From JBHIKY01 sp042139015 (GTDB lineage Bacteria > Bacillota > Bacilli > Bacillales > Marinococcaceae): a stretch of 64,000 nt of DNA. The translations under genes and the position numbers were made by a program. The DNA is taken from contig NZ_JBHIKY010000013.1 of NCBI RefSeq assembly GCF_042139015.1, positions 1-64,000 of the forward strand. The letters run 5' to 3'. Below, one piece after another: positions 17,672 through 26,969 of this stretch (the stretch's first letter is position 1; every line of letters starts with the position of its first letter). A model generated the notes under the pieces. The model made no database searches. It was not told where the DNA came from and saw only the letters and a program-made list of their open reading frames with translations.

Positions 17672-17685
17672 TGTAAGCACTTACA
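17672..17685. promoter_or_regulatory. cre-like palindrome before the binding-protein gene
   Basis: TGTAAGCACTTACA differs from the cre consensus only in the central G and has six-base inverted arms. It lies between the second permease gene and the lipoprotein gene, 34 bases before the latter's start. Either CcpA or another LacI-family regulator could bind here. Confidence 0.5.
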
Positions 17686-17718
17686 TTTTTAGTGTTCAAA
17701 TTAAAAAGGAGGGTTCAA

Positions 17719-19305
17719 ATGAAAGGGAAATTTGTATTTGTTATGATGCTTTTATTTCTTGCTCTTATTGTTATTGGCTGCAACGGCACAGACTCAGAAA
17801 CTTCCGAGGCAACAAATGATGACTCAAATGAGAATGAAGCAAAAGAAGATGGAAATTCCGATTTTTCCATAGCGATGAGAACGCTTGGTACACCGTATGT
17901 AGAAAGTCATCCCGAAATCAATGAAGATAAATATGTAGAGGAGCTTGAAAATCTAACAGATACTGACATAAACATCCGTCTCGTTCCTCATAATGAATAC
18001 GTGGAAAGAATGAACTTAATGCTTGCTTCTAATGACGTTCCGGATGTAATGCAGGCTGGGGGCGGAGTACTGGGACCAGAGCTTGCAGGTGGAGTCGAAA
18101 ACGGTGCTTTCATGCCGCTGGATGATCTATTAGAAGAACACGGTCAGGATCTGCTTGAAACCATACCCCAGGAAGCATGGGATAAAGTAACCTATGATGG
18201 GCAGATTTACGCGATTCCAGAGTATCTATCAAATCCTTCTCGACGCGGTACAGCAATGCGAATGGATCTGCTTGAGGAAACAGGGTTGGAAATTCCCGAA
18301 ACAGCTGACGAATTTTTGGAGGTACTTCGTGCTTTTAAAGAAATTGGCGTTTCTGATCCCTTTCAAGGAAGAGAAGATTTTAAGTATTCAGACACTTTTT
18401 TCGGAGCATTTGATGCTTTCCCATACCAATGGGAATTATACGAAGACGAAGTTGTACCGAAATTCATGGCAGGAGACAAAATTAAAGATGCATTATCTTT
18501 TTATAACACAATGTATGAAGAGCAATTAATACATCCTGAATTCTTAACAACCCAGCAGCCGGAATACCGAAGCAACATTATTGCAGGAAAAGTCGGTATG
18601 TGGTCGATGAACGCCGAAGAAGTAAATGCATGGGAACAGGAAATTCAAAATAATGTACCTGAAGCTGAAGTGGAAATTATCCCATCCCCTAAAGGACCTG
18701 ATGGTGAAGGGGGCCACTATTTATACGGAAATGTTACAAGATCCTTTTTAATCAGTAACGAAACAGAAGCGGATGTTGAAAAGATTATACAGTTCTTTAA
18801 TTGGCAGGTAAGCGAAGAAGGAGAACGTTTCTTTACTTATGGGATTGAAGACGACACCTATACGATGAATGAGGACGGGTCCGTTGATTACGAAATAAAA
18901 GAAGATTCAAACAGTTTAAATGAACAGCATTATCGGAACAGATGGCTTTGGATGATCAGAGATTCAACATATACAGAAGGGATTCTTGAATTAACAGAGG
19001 AAGGTCAGGAATTGATGAGTGTCTTCGACAATATTCTAGATAATGAAGGACGGGATAGCATCCAATTTGATCCTCCACTGGATGCAACTGAAAACAGCCC
19101 AGATATCCGTCCAGGCAGCGACATTCCTTCAGATGTGTGGATGACAGGTGCCGCAAAGATTATTCTAGGGCAGGAGCCTGTCGATTATCACGATACCATC
19201 GTTGAGGAGTGGCTGCATCAAGGGGGCCAGCAGGCAATAGATGAGGCGACAGAACGATACAATGAAGGCGAAGGAATTATTGAATCACAAAGAGTATCAG
19301 ATTAA
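17719..19305 (+). CDS. Oligosaccharide-binding lipoprotein, LplA type
   Basis: A 528-residue extracellular solute-binding lipoprotein. A lipoprotein signal (hydrophobic stretch ending IVIGC) is followed by an acidic linker of Ser, Glu, Asp and Asn. The mature part has the LplA/AlgQ-type fold (large family-1 binding protein). GTG at 17692 opens the frame, but ATG at 17719 follows AAAAGGAGGG and gives the proper signal peptide. It is separated from the permeases by 116 bases holding a cre-like element and is followed by a strong hairpin, so it may be expressed at a different level from its neighbours. Confidence 0.93.
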   Translation: MKGKFVFVMMLLFLALIVIGCNGTDSETSEATNDDSNENEAKEDGNSDFSIAMRTLGTPYVESHPEINEDKYVEELENLTDTDINIRLVPHNEYVERMNLMLASNDVPDVMQAGGGVLGPELAGGVENGAFMPLDDLLEEHGQDLLETIPQEAWDKVTYDGQIYAIPEYLSNPSRRGTAMRMDLLEETGLEIPETADEFLEVLRAFKEIGVSDPFQGREDFKYSDTFFGAFDAFPYQWELYEDEVVPKFMAGDKIKDALSFYNTMYEEQLIHPEFLTTQQPEYRSNIIAGKVGMWSMNAEEVNAWEQEIQNNVPEAEVEIIPSPKGPDGEGGHYLYGNVTRSFLISNETEADVEKIIQFFNWQVSEEGERFFTYGIEDDTYTMNEDGSVDYEIKEDSNSLNEQHYRNRWLWMIRDSTYTEGILELTEEGQELMSVFDNILDNEGRDSIQFDPPLDATENSPDIRPGSDIPSDVWMTGAAKIILGQEPVDYHDTIVEEWLHQGGQQAIDEATERYNEGEGIIESQRVSD

Positions 19306-19339
19306 AAATACAAAGTCATTAAAATGATTATATATCTCC

Positions 19340-19376
19340 AGGGAAAACCAGGGACCTCCTGTCCCTGGTTTTCCCT
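19340..19376 (+). other. Long perfect hairpin after the binding-protein gene
   Basis: AGGGAAAACCAGGGAC (19340-19355) is followed after five bases by its exact complement (19361-19376). No good T run follows (ACATTCTATAATTTT), so rather than a full terminator it may be a partial terminator or an mRNA 3' stabiliser. Either would keep the binding protein more abundant than the downstream lyase. Confidence 0.7.
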
Positions 19377-19406
19377 ACATTCTATAATTTTAAGGAGGAA
19401 ACTTAC

Positions 19407-21716
19407 GTGGAAGAAATACTATTTAAACTATACGAACCAGAATGTGATGTCTTAAACGTTCCATACCAGCCTGATGAAACCACTGTCGTTATTGAAAATC
19501 CCCCTCGTTTCACGTGGATGCCGGCAAAATTGGAAAACGATATATATGTGCTTGAAATCTCCTCCAACCGGTCTTTCACTGAAAATACATTCGTTTACAA
19601 GCCAATTTATTACAATTTATTCACGCCTGATAAAGCCATGGCGCCCGGAACTTATTATTGGAGATATGCATTATTAGATAATAACAATGAATCTACTCAA
19701 GTCAGCAGTTGGAGCAAAGTAAGAAAATTCACCGTCTCCGAAGAGCTACCCCAAACTCCCTTACCTTCAAGGCAGGAAAGATATAAATACGCTGCCACAA
19801 CAAGACCAAGGCTTTGGTTAACGAATTCTGAAGTCAAGAAATTTAGAGAGAGAATTCAGCTTGATAACGAGTATTGTCACTGGGATACATTTTACCAAAA
19901 TTCTGTAAAACCTTACTTAAACATGCCGCTTATTAAAGAGCCGGAACCTTATCCAAACAATAAGCGGATAGCAAAGCTGTGGCGGAAAATGTATATGGAT
20001 TGCCAGGAGGCCCTGCACGCTGTCCGGCATTTAAGTGTCGCCGGTGTCATTTTAAAAGACGAAGCTATCATTAAAAAAGCAAAGGAATGGCTGCTCCACA
20101 TAAGCAGCTGGAATCCGGATGGGACTACTTCACGGGATTATAATGACGAGGCTGCTTTTCGTGTCGCGGGTGCACTCGCCTGGGGTTATGATTGGCTGCA
20201 TTCAACTTTAACAGATGAGGAACGGGAATTCGTTAAGGATAGACTAGTTTCCCGAACCGAACAAGTAGCCTATCACGTTATCCAGCGTTCAAAAATTCAC
20301 CAAGTCCCTTATGACAGCCATGCGGTCCGCTCTCTCTCATCCGTATTGATCCCTGCTGGATTAAGTCTTTTTAAAGAGGTTCCAGAAGCAAAAGATTGGC
20401 TTAATTATACACTTGAATACTACAGCGGTTTATACACACCGTGGGGTGGAGCAGACGGAGGCTGGGCAGAAGGTCCCCACTATTGGATGACTGGAATGGC
20501 CTATGTGATAGATGCGATGAATCTGATAAGAAAATTCAACGGCTATGATTTGTATAATCGGCCATTTTTTCAAAAGACAGGTGACTTCCCTTTGTATGTT
20601 TACCCGCCTGATACAAGCAGAGCCAGCTTTGGGGATCACGCTAATCTCGGAGATACGCCGGGACTTAAGGTTGGATTTAATATCCGCCAGTTTGCCGGTA
20701 TTACTGGAAATCCTTATTATCAATGGTATTTTGAGAAGACAAAACAATACGATACCGATCCTTACGACAAATTTTACAACAAAGGCTGGTGGGATTTTCA
20801 CTTTGATGAAATGATGTACCTCCATGACTTTCCCGCTATTGAAGCTCAAAAACCTACTGACCTGCCTGGAGTAAAGTGGTTTAAAGATGTTGGCTGGGCA
20901 GCCATGCATGCACGAATGGATGATCCGACTGAACATATTATGTATTTAACAAAAAGCAGTCCTTACGGTTCAATCAGTCACAGCCACGGCGATCAAAATG
21001 CGTTCATTTTACATGCGTTTGGCGAACCTTTAGCTATTCACAGCGGATATTACATTGCATTTAACAGTACCATGCATATGAAATGGCGCAGACAGACCAT
21101 TTCAAAGAATGCAATTTTGATAGATGGAAAAGGACAATATGCAGAAAAGGATAAATTTACAGCAATGGCTGCAAGCGGCAGCATAGAAACTGTAGAGCAA
21201 TATGATAACTATTCTTATATTTGCGGAGATGCTACAGCCGCTTACAAGCATTATGTTCCATACCTTATATCCTATAAACGAGAAACCTACTTTATCGAAG
21301 ACTCTTATTTTGTAGTAGTTGACTCCATAAGTTTAGAAAAGGAAGCAGAAATCGATTGGCTTCTCCATACACTTCAAGAAAATACACTTCAGCACCAATC
21401 CTTCTTGGTACAGAGAAATAATGCGGCATTAGAAGGTCAGTTCGTTTATTGCTCCAGTGGGGAATTAAAGCTTTCTCAATTTAATAATTTTCCAGAGGTC
21501 GATGTTTCAGAACTAGAAGATCAGCCTATCCATTGGAGAATTCAGGCAAAAACGAAACCAGCAAAGCAGCACCGGATAGTAACACTTCTCCACCCAATGA
21601 AGAAACAAGTGCCAGAGTATGTATCTCATTTTCTTGATGATCAGGATCACGGACTTCAGCTTTACTTCACTAAGGACGGAAAAACCTTCAGAGTTGAGTT
21701 GCCTAAAGCCTACTAA
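19407..21716 (+). CDS. Heparinase II/III-type polysaccharide lyase with DUF4962 region, cytoplasmic
   Basis: This 769-residue protein has an N-terminal Fn3-like beta domain (1-112), an alpha/alpha toroid of the DUF4962/heparinase type (about 125-480) and a C-terminal beta-sandwich. Likely catalytic residues are His305 in YDSHAVR, Tyr359 in EGPHYW and His527 in SHSHGDQNAF, the usual lyase set. Such enzymes cleave uronic-acid polysaccharides by beta-elimination and leave unsaturated uronate ends. There is no signal peptide, so it should act on imported oligosaccharides, like exolytic oligo-uronate lyases. Translation starts at GTG after AAGGAGGAAAC. It directly supplies KdgF, KduI and KduD. The specific glycan is not evident. 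Confidence 0.88.
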   Translation: MEEILFKLYEPECDVLNVPYQPDETTVVIENPPRFTWMPAKLENDIYVLEISSNRSFTENTFVYKPIYYNLFTPDKAMAPGTYYWRYALLDNNNESTQVSSWSKVRKFTVSEELPQTPLPSRQERYKYAATTRPRLWLTNSEVKKFRERIQLDNEYCHWDTFYQNSVKPYLNMPLIKEPEPYPNNKRIAKLWRKMYMDCQEALHAVRHLSVAGVILKDEAIIKKAKEWLLHISSWNPDGTTSRDYNDEAAFRVAGALAWGYDWLHSTLTDEEREFVKDRLVSRTEQVAYHVIQRSKIHQVPYDSHAVRSLSSVLIPAGLSLFKEVPEAKDWLNYTLEYYSGLYTPWGGADGGWAEGPHYWMTGMAYVIDAMNLIRKFNGYDLYNRPFFQKTGDFPLYVYPPDTSRASFGDHANLGDTPGLKVGFNIRQFAGITGNPYYQWYFEKTKQYDTDPYDKFYNKGWWDFHFDEMMYLHDFPAIEAQKPTDLPGVKWFKDVGWAAMHARMDDPTEHIMYLTKSSPYGSISHSHGDQNAFILHAFGEPLAIHSGYYIAFNSTMHMKWRRQTISKNAILIDGKGQYAEKDKFTAMAASGSIETVEQYDNYSYICGDATAAYKHYVPYLISYKRETYFIEDSYFVVVDSISLEKEAEIDWLLHTLQENTLQHQSFLVQRNNAALEGQFVYCSSGELKLSQFNNFPEVDVSELEDQPIHWRIQAKTKPAKQHRIVTLLHPMKKQVPEYVSHFLDDQDHGLQLYFTKDGKTFRVELPKAY

Positions 21717-21735
21717 GCAGGGAGTGTGACGAAAT

Positions 21736-23631
21736 TTGAAAAGAATTAGTGTTCTGCCTATCCTTTTACTTCTGACTATAGGATTAAACCCAGAATCAGC
21801 AGAAGCAGAAAATAACCCCCATCATTATGATGTAATAGAAGTAGAAGCTAGTGTTCATGACGGAAATGTACCTGAAAATACACTTGATGACAATTTATCA
21901 ACAAGATGGTCGGCCCAGGGAGAGGGTGAATACATTCAATATGATCTAGGGAGTGTAGTAAATGTAGGATATATGGGGATTGCATTTCACAGCGGTGATC
22001 TCCGTTCATCTACCATTGATATTGAACTTTCCACAGACGGTGAAACCTGGTCGAAGTCAGTCGAACAGCAAGCGAACAGCGGTGAAGAAATAAACCTGGA
22101 GCCTTTTGATTTTGAAGATCAAGAAGCCCGCTATGTTCGAATTGTGGGCTACGGTAATTCTACGAATGATTGGAACAGTTTAACTGCTGTTCATATTTAC
22201 GCTCCAAACGAAGACGGTGCCGTAGTGGAGGAGCTGGAAGCCGTGGACCCTGGGCCTGACCCGGATGCCGAGCCTTTTACAAAAGCAGGGTTGTATTTCC
22301 CAGATTCAACCGAATACAGTCCTCACGAGCCTAATCCCGTTACAGGTGAAACAATAAACGTAATCGATTACGGTGCAGATCCAGAGAATAATGATCATGA
22401 TGATACTCCCGCCATAAATGCAGCAATAGAAGCAGCAAACCCGGGGGATGAAGTTTACTTCCCAAATGGAACGTATCATTTGAGGAGCACAACGGAAAAT
22501 GATTTCACTTCAAATCTATACTTAAAGAACGAAGTCAATCTTCGTGGTGAAACAGAAGAAAATGTCGAGCTTGTTTCACATTTTGACGTGGACGAAGTAC
22601 CAAGCAGCAAAGTGATGACAGCCTATGCCAATCATGACATCATGATATCAGATTTAACAATTACATCCACGTTTGACGGAAGCTACTCAGACGATCCCGG
22701 GCAGAATAACCCGGAGCGCGGGGGCCCTGCTTATGGAATTTTTGTGGCAGGATCTGCGGGCCAGCCTTCCTATCATTTAACTATCGATAAAGTGACAGTT
22801 GAAAAATTTCAAAGGATGGGCATACGTTTTGAAAAAAGTAATAGGAACATAGTTTCTAATTCCACCTTTAAAAATGCTACCGATGTCGGCGGTGGCGGAG
22901 CGGGCTATGGAGTCGGAATACAGGGGATCCAAGGAGTTAACCGGCTTGGCCATTCAGATGATACGTATTTTAATCTTGTGGCAGGAAGTCATTTTGAAGG
23001 ACCGTATATGCGCCATGGTACGTTGATTCAAAATTTTGCTCATAATAATCTGGTAGAGGATAATACCTATACAGATAATATTCATGACGCTATTGATTTA
23101 CATGGGCAGGGTGAATATTTAAATAAAATTAGTCATAACAAGCTCGACGGCGTTCCTCGAGGAGGCATTGGGGTCGGAAACACCGGCGGGACTCCACCTA
23201 ATTCCCACTCCGCATCAGGAGCTGGTAATGTAATTCACGGCAATCATCTTAAGGACACCAGAGACGGCATCACAGTTATTATGGGTTCCCCCGATACAGT
23301 CATTGAGAATAATAAAATAATGAACACAAAACACCCGGAAAATGCACGAGGTATTTATCTAAAAAATGCCCCTGGTACGATTGTGGAAAATAACAAAATT
23401 ATTAATAATAAAGGAGCAGGTTTCTGGGGCATATTGATAACAGAAGATGCCGGCGACACAAACAATGATAATAAAGGAGCCGGGACACCTGAAGATATCA
23501 AGCTAAAAGAAAACAAAATTATTGGAAATACGAATGGCATGAAAATTGAAGATGGACGTAACATTTTCATCCAAAACAATAATATCCGAAATAACATTGA
23601 AGAGAATTATGTTAATCTTATTGAGCAATAA
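21736..23631 (+). CDS. Secreted right-handed beta-helix protein with F5/8 type C domain
   Basis: A 631-residue exported protein. Residues 1-25 are a signal peptide ending SAEAE. Residues 28-160 form a discoidin/CBM32-like carbohydrate-binding domain (TLDDNLSTRW, IQYDLGS, ARYVRIVGYG). The rest is a parallel beta-helix that begins like the Pectate_lyase_3 group (INVIDYGADPENNDHDD, FPNGTYHL) and continues with many Asn-rich turns (IENNKI, VENNKI, IQNNNI). It could be a lyase, a hydrolase or a uronan C5-epimerase; catalytic residues are not clear to me. It uses a TTG start after GGGAG, 20 bases after the lyase gene, and ends at a bidirectional terminator. Confidence 0.85.
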   Translation: MKRISVLPILLLLTIGLNPESAEAENNPHHYDVIEVEASVHDGNVPENTLDDNLSTRWSAQGEGEYIQYDLGSVVNVGYMGIAFHSGDLRSSTIDIELSTDGETWSKSVEQQANSGEEINLEPFDFEDQEARYVRIVGYGNSTNDWNSLTAVHIYAPNEDGAVVEELEAVDPGPDPDAEPFTKAGLYFPDSTEYSPHEPNPVTGETINVIDYGADPENNDHDDTPAINAAIEAANPGDEVYFPNGTYHLRSTTENDFTSNLYLKNEVNLRGETEENVELVSHFDVDEVPSSKVMTAYANHDIMISDLTITSTFDGSYSDDPGQNNPERGGPAYGIFVAGSAGQPSYHLTIDKVTVEKFQRMGIRFEKSNRNIVSNSTFKNATDVGGGGAGYGVGIQGIQGVNRLGHSDDTYFNLVAGSHFEGPYMRHGTLIQNFAHNNLVEDNTYTDNIHDAIDLHGQGEYLNKISHNKLDGVPRGGIGVGNTGGTPPNSHSASGAGNVIHGNHLKDTRDGITVIMGSPDTVIENNKIMNTKHPENARGIYLKNAPGTIVENNKIINNKGAGFWGILITEDAGDTNNDNKGAGTPEDIKLKENKIIGNTNGMKIEDGRNIFIQNNNIRNNIEENYVNLIEQ

Positions 23632-23654
23632 ATGGTGAATAGTTATAATGCGCT

Positions 23655-23704
23655 AAAATAAGATCCCTGGGCATGAAGATTGAGCTGCGCAGGGATCTTA
23701 TTTT
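23655..23704. terminator. Bidirectional terminator between convergent genes
   Basis: AAAATAAGATCCCTG (23655-23669) pairs perfectly with its complement at 23690-23704. With A and T runs on either side it can terminate both the beta-helix gene and the facing binding-protein gene. Confidence 0.88.
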
Positions 23705-23707
23705 GGC

Positions 23708-25099
23708 TTATCTGCCTTCCACCCAATCAGTACTTTCTTTTTGAGCTTTCTCCAGCGCATCTTCCGGACTTCTGTCCCCTGTTAAGGTGGACTCTATTTC
23801 TGAGGTTAAAATATATCTTGGCTGTGAAGATCCCCACGGATATCGTGGTGTCGACGGAGTGCTCATTGCTTCAAAGACAGGCTCCATTAATTCCTCATAT
23901 TCCTCTATACTCTCAAACTCTTCAGCGGATTTAATTGACGGGATAGCTCCATTTTCAGAGAAAACAAACTCCTGCGCATAATCATTCGTGGCAAATTTAA
24001 TCCATTCCCATGCTAATTCTTTATTTTCACTTGCTTCTGCTATGGCCAGCGGACTGCCGGCAAACAATCCACCTACCCCTTCATCGTTTTTAAATTCCTG
24101 GGCAATTCCGATGCGGTCTCCCACTCCATTGGCGTGGGAAGGCTTCACGGTATCGCCGGGTCCCTGATTCAGCATGATTGCTATATTATTATCTTCTGTC
24201 AGCCATTTTTCATTTCCCTGATTACTGACCAGTCCTTTAGGAGCAAACTCCTGCATGTCCATTAACCATTCCAGCCCATTATTCATCTCAGTTGAATCAA
24301 AATCAAATTCGACCTCTTCCCAGGCGAACCCTTCTCCCCAGGCACCGTTCTGTCCTTCTGCAAGATTGACTAAAGTAAATGCTGATGACCAGTCTCCCCT
24401 GTACCAGATTCCATAATTTTGTTCACCTGTTTCAGGATTTGTCCCTGTCATCTGTTCTGCTTTTTCTGCAATTTCATCCATGGTCGGATATTCAGATAAA
24501 TATTCCACTCCCCATTCATCAAACAGCTGTTTGTCATAAGTGATAAAACGCGCATCCCCTAAAAATGGGAGACCATAAATCTGTAATTCATCACTGTCCG
24601 GACCTAATGCCTTCCACCCTTCCACCTGGTTATCAATAAATTTATCTAAGTCCATTTCATCGTCTTCATCAATGAATGGCTGCAATGGTTCTAAAACCCC
24701 CTGGGGAGCAAAATCTGCTATTCCCGGCATTTGATACACATCTGCCTCACCAGATGTCAGCATGGCCTGTGTTTTTTCGGTGTAGCCTTCCCATGGCATT
24801 AAAATAAACTCTACTTCAGCTCCAGGATGAAGTCTTTCAAATTCTTCTGCAAGTTTTTCCACTCCTTCCGCATTCTCCCCGGTAATAGGATCCGTAGAAG
24901 ATTCTTCCTTGAAATCACCAATCATCTGGACTCTTACTTTTTGTCCCTCCCAATTTTTGTCGGACACTTCCTCATCACTCTGTCCGGAATCAGCTGAAGA
25001 ATCATCGGATTGAGGAGTACAGCCAATAACCATTGCTGCTAAAAACACCATCATTATAAATAAGAGAACTCGCTGCGCAGAAACCACATATCGTTTCAT
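23708..25099 (-). CDS. Sugar ABC transporter substrate-binding lipoprotein (family 1)
   Basis: A 463-residue lipoprotein. The signal peptide ends MVIGC, with Cys27 as the lipidated residue, and is followed by an acidic Ser/Asp linker. The mature domain resembles maltose/multiple-sugar binding proteins (LAEEFERLHPGAEVEF, AMLTSGEADVYQMPG, GSPLAIAEASENKELAWEW). It is strongly acidic. GGGAGG precedes the ATG. It is the last gene of a permease-permease-binding-protein operon. The substrate is unknown; it faces the importer-lyase operon and may take up another fragment of the same polysaccharide. Confidence 0.92.
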   Translation of the reverse strand: MKRYVVSAQRVLLFIMMVFLAAMVIGCTPQSDDSSADSGQSDEEVSDKNWEGQKVRVQMIGDFKEESSTDPITGENAEGVEKLAEEFERLHPGAEVEFILMPWEGYTEKTQAMLTSGEADVYQMPGIADFAPQGVLEPLQPFIDEDDEMDLDKFIDNQVEGWKALGPDSDELQIYGLPFLGDARFITYDKQLFDEWGVEYLSEYPTMDEIAEKAEQMTGTNPETGEQNYGIWYRGDWSSAFTLVNLAEGQNGAWGEGFAWEEVEFDFDSTEMNNGLEWLMDMQEFAPKGLVSNQGNEKWLTEDNNIAIMLNQGPGDTVKPSHANGVGDRIGIAQEFKNDEGVGGLFAGSPLAIAEASENKELAWEWIKFATNDYAQEFVFSENGAIPSIKSAEEFESIEEYEELMEPVFEAMSTPSTPRYPWGSSQPRYILTSEIESTLTGDRSPEDALEKAQKESTDWVEGR

Positions 25100-25135
25100 T
25101 TTTTTCCTCCCTTTTAGTTATTTTAAGTAAGGTTG

Positions 25136-25990
25136 TTACTCACCCTTCACTCCGCTTAATGCAATACTTTGGATAATATAACGCTGCAGGAACAGGTATA
25201 AAACAACAATCGGGAGGATACTTACCGTTGCTAAGGCCATCGTCAGCCCTCCCAGGCTCGTCCCATTTTCTAATGAAAAACTTGCTAAATATAAAGGCAC
25301 GGTGTGCAGCTCCTGACTATTTAATACAACCAGCGGCCACATGAAATCATTCCAGCTCCATATGAACGCTAATATAACCATCGTTGCTGCAATCGGCCCT
25401 GCCAGAGGAAAATATACTCTGAAAAATACCTTGAATTCGCCGGCTCCATCAATTTGTGCAGCTTCTCTTAACGTATCCGGCAATTGATCAAAGAATTGCT
25501 TACAAAGAAAAATAAGCATTCCATTAATGAGCGGCGGCAGGATTAATGGCCAAAAGCTGTTTAACAAACCGATACTATTAAATAATGTATACAAAGGAAT
25601 TAAACGAGGCTCCATCGGTATCATCAATGTACCAAGCACCACAAAAAACAATATTTTTTTTCCTTTAAATTTACCTTTTGAAAAAGCATATCCCGCTAAT
25701 AGCGAGGAGGCGACTCCTAAAAATACAGAACTAACCGTTACAATGGTAGAATTGATGTAGGATTGAATTAACCTCCCATTCTCCAGTACAATTCCATAGT
25801 TAAACCCTGAAATCTCTTCCGGAATTAATTTTGGAGGAAAAGGCATAGAAACATTAGCCGTTCTATCAAAGCCTACACTTACCATCCATAAAAATGGAGC
25901 CATGAGTACAAACCCAAAAATAACTAACACGATAAACTTGAACCAGACGGATACGTTTTCTATCTCTTTTGTAGTCATTGTTTTTTTCAT
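25136..25990 (-). CDS. Carbohydrate ABC transporter permease, MalG type
   Basis: A 284-residue permease with six membrane spans. The EAA loop is TLREAAQIDGAGEFKVFFRVY and the C-terminal LQRYIIQSIALSGVKG is typical of the MalG subgroup. AGGAGGCTG stands before the ATG. It lies 19 bases after its MalF-type partner and 36 bases before the binding-protein gene, forming one operon. As with the other importers here, no ATP-binding subunit is encoded. Confidence 0.93.
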   Translation of the reverse strand: MKKTMTTKEIENVSVWFKFIVLVIFGFVLMAPFLWMVSVGFDRTANVSMPFPPKLIPEEISGFNYGIVLENGRLIQSYINSTIVTVSSVFLGVASSLLAGYAFSKGKFKGKKILFFVVLGTLMIPMEPRLIPLYTLFNSIGLLNSFWPLILPPLINGMLIFLCKQFFDQLPDTLREAAQIDGAGEFKVFFRVYFPLAGPIAATMVILAFIWSWNDFMWPLVVLNSQELHTVPLYLASFSLENGTSLGGLTMALATVSILPIVVLYLFLQRYIIQSIALSGVKGE

Positions 25991-26009
25991 TTTCAGCCTC
26001 CTCTCCCTA

Positions 26010-26969
26010 TTAGATTTTCATTTTGGATACTTTCAAATTGATAAAGGTAAAAACCAAAATAATAATAAACATAATGTAGGTGGCTGCTGAAGCGATGCCA
26101 AATTCAAATCCAGTAAAGCCTCTTTCATATATAAAGGCACCCATCGTCTGGATAGACCGGGACGGGCTCCCGTTTGGCCCTCCCAAAACATATACTTCGT
26201 TAAACCTCTGCAGCGCCCCAATCCAACCGGTTATAAGTAAAAAGGCAAATGTTGGCGCCATATTTGGTATTGTTATAAAGAACCATTGTTGTAGACTTCC
26301 TGCTCCGTCAATCCTTGCAGCTTCATACATTTCTGAGGAGATAGCCTGAAGATTTGCGAGACAAATGATGATTACGAAACCGATCCAGTGCCACACAGCT
26401 AATAAGATTACACCCCATTTAGAAGTGGATGGATCCGAGAGCCATCCCGGAGTAGGCAGACCTATCGATCCCAGAATATAATTTACAATCCCCATATCTG
26501 GATGCAGCACAAAAGCGAATATCATAGCGGCTGCAACAATAGAGGTAATATTAGGCAGAAAATACACAACTTTAAAAAAATTCTGACCTTTTTTCGTTGA
26601 ATTGATCAACGATGCAAAGATAAATCCTAATGGAATCGTTATCAGCACCTGAAAAAATCCAATAAAAAAAGTATTCCATACTGAATTCCAAAACACACCT
26701 GATGTTAAGATATATTGAAAGTTCCGGAGACCGATAAAATTTTCTATCGTTCCATTTGATTTATAGAAGCTTAGACGAAAGGACTCGACAATTGGATATA
26801 CCATAAAAAGCAGAATGCCCAAAAAACTGGGAATCAAAAAGATATACCATACACTTGAAGACCCGAAAGCTTTTTTTCTTTTTCCTGAAGCTGTTTTTAC
26901 AGGCTTGTCCTTGTCAGGAATCTGCCTGACATTTGATTCTTCATAGACTCTCGCTCTATTGTCATCCAT
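26010..26969 (-). CDS. Carbohydrate ABC transporter permease, MalF type
   Basis: A 319-residue permease. A charged cytoplasmic N-terminus of about 35 residues (RQIPDKDKPVKTASGKRKK) precedes six membrane spans. The EAA loop reads MYEAARIDGAGSLQQWFFIT and the motif LGGPNGSPSRSIQT is typical of the MalF/UgpA subgroup. AAAGGAGAATAG precedes the ATG. It is the first gene of the operon. Its upstream 320 bases contain two inverted repeats but no recognisable cre. Confidence 0.93.
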   Translation of the reverse strand: MDDNRARVYEESNVRQIPDKDKPVKTASGKRKKAFGSSSVWYIFLIPSFLGILLFMVYPIVESFRLSFYKSNGTIENFIGLRNFQYILTSGVFWNSVWNTFFIGFFQVLITIPLGFIFASLINSTKKGQNFFKVVYFLPNITSIVAAAMIFAFVLHPDMGIVNYILGSIGLPTPGWLSDPSTSKWGVILLAVWHWIGFVIIICLANLQAISSEMYEAARIDGAGSLQQWFFITIPNMAPTFAFLLITGWIGALQRFNEVYVLGGPNGSPSRSIQTMGAFIYERGFTGFEFGIASAATYIMFIIILVFTFINLKVSKMKI

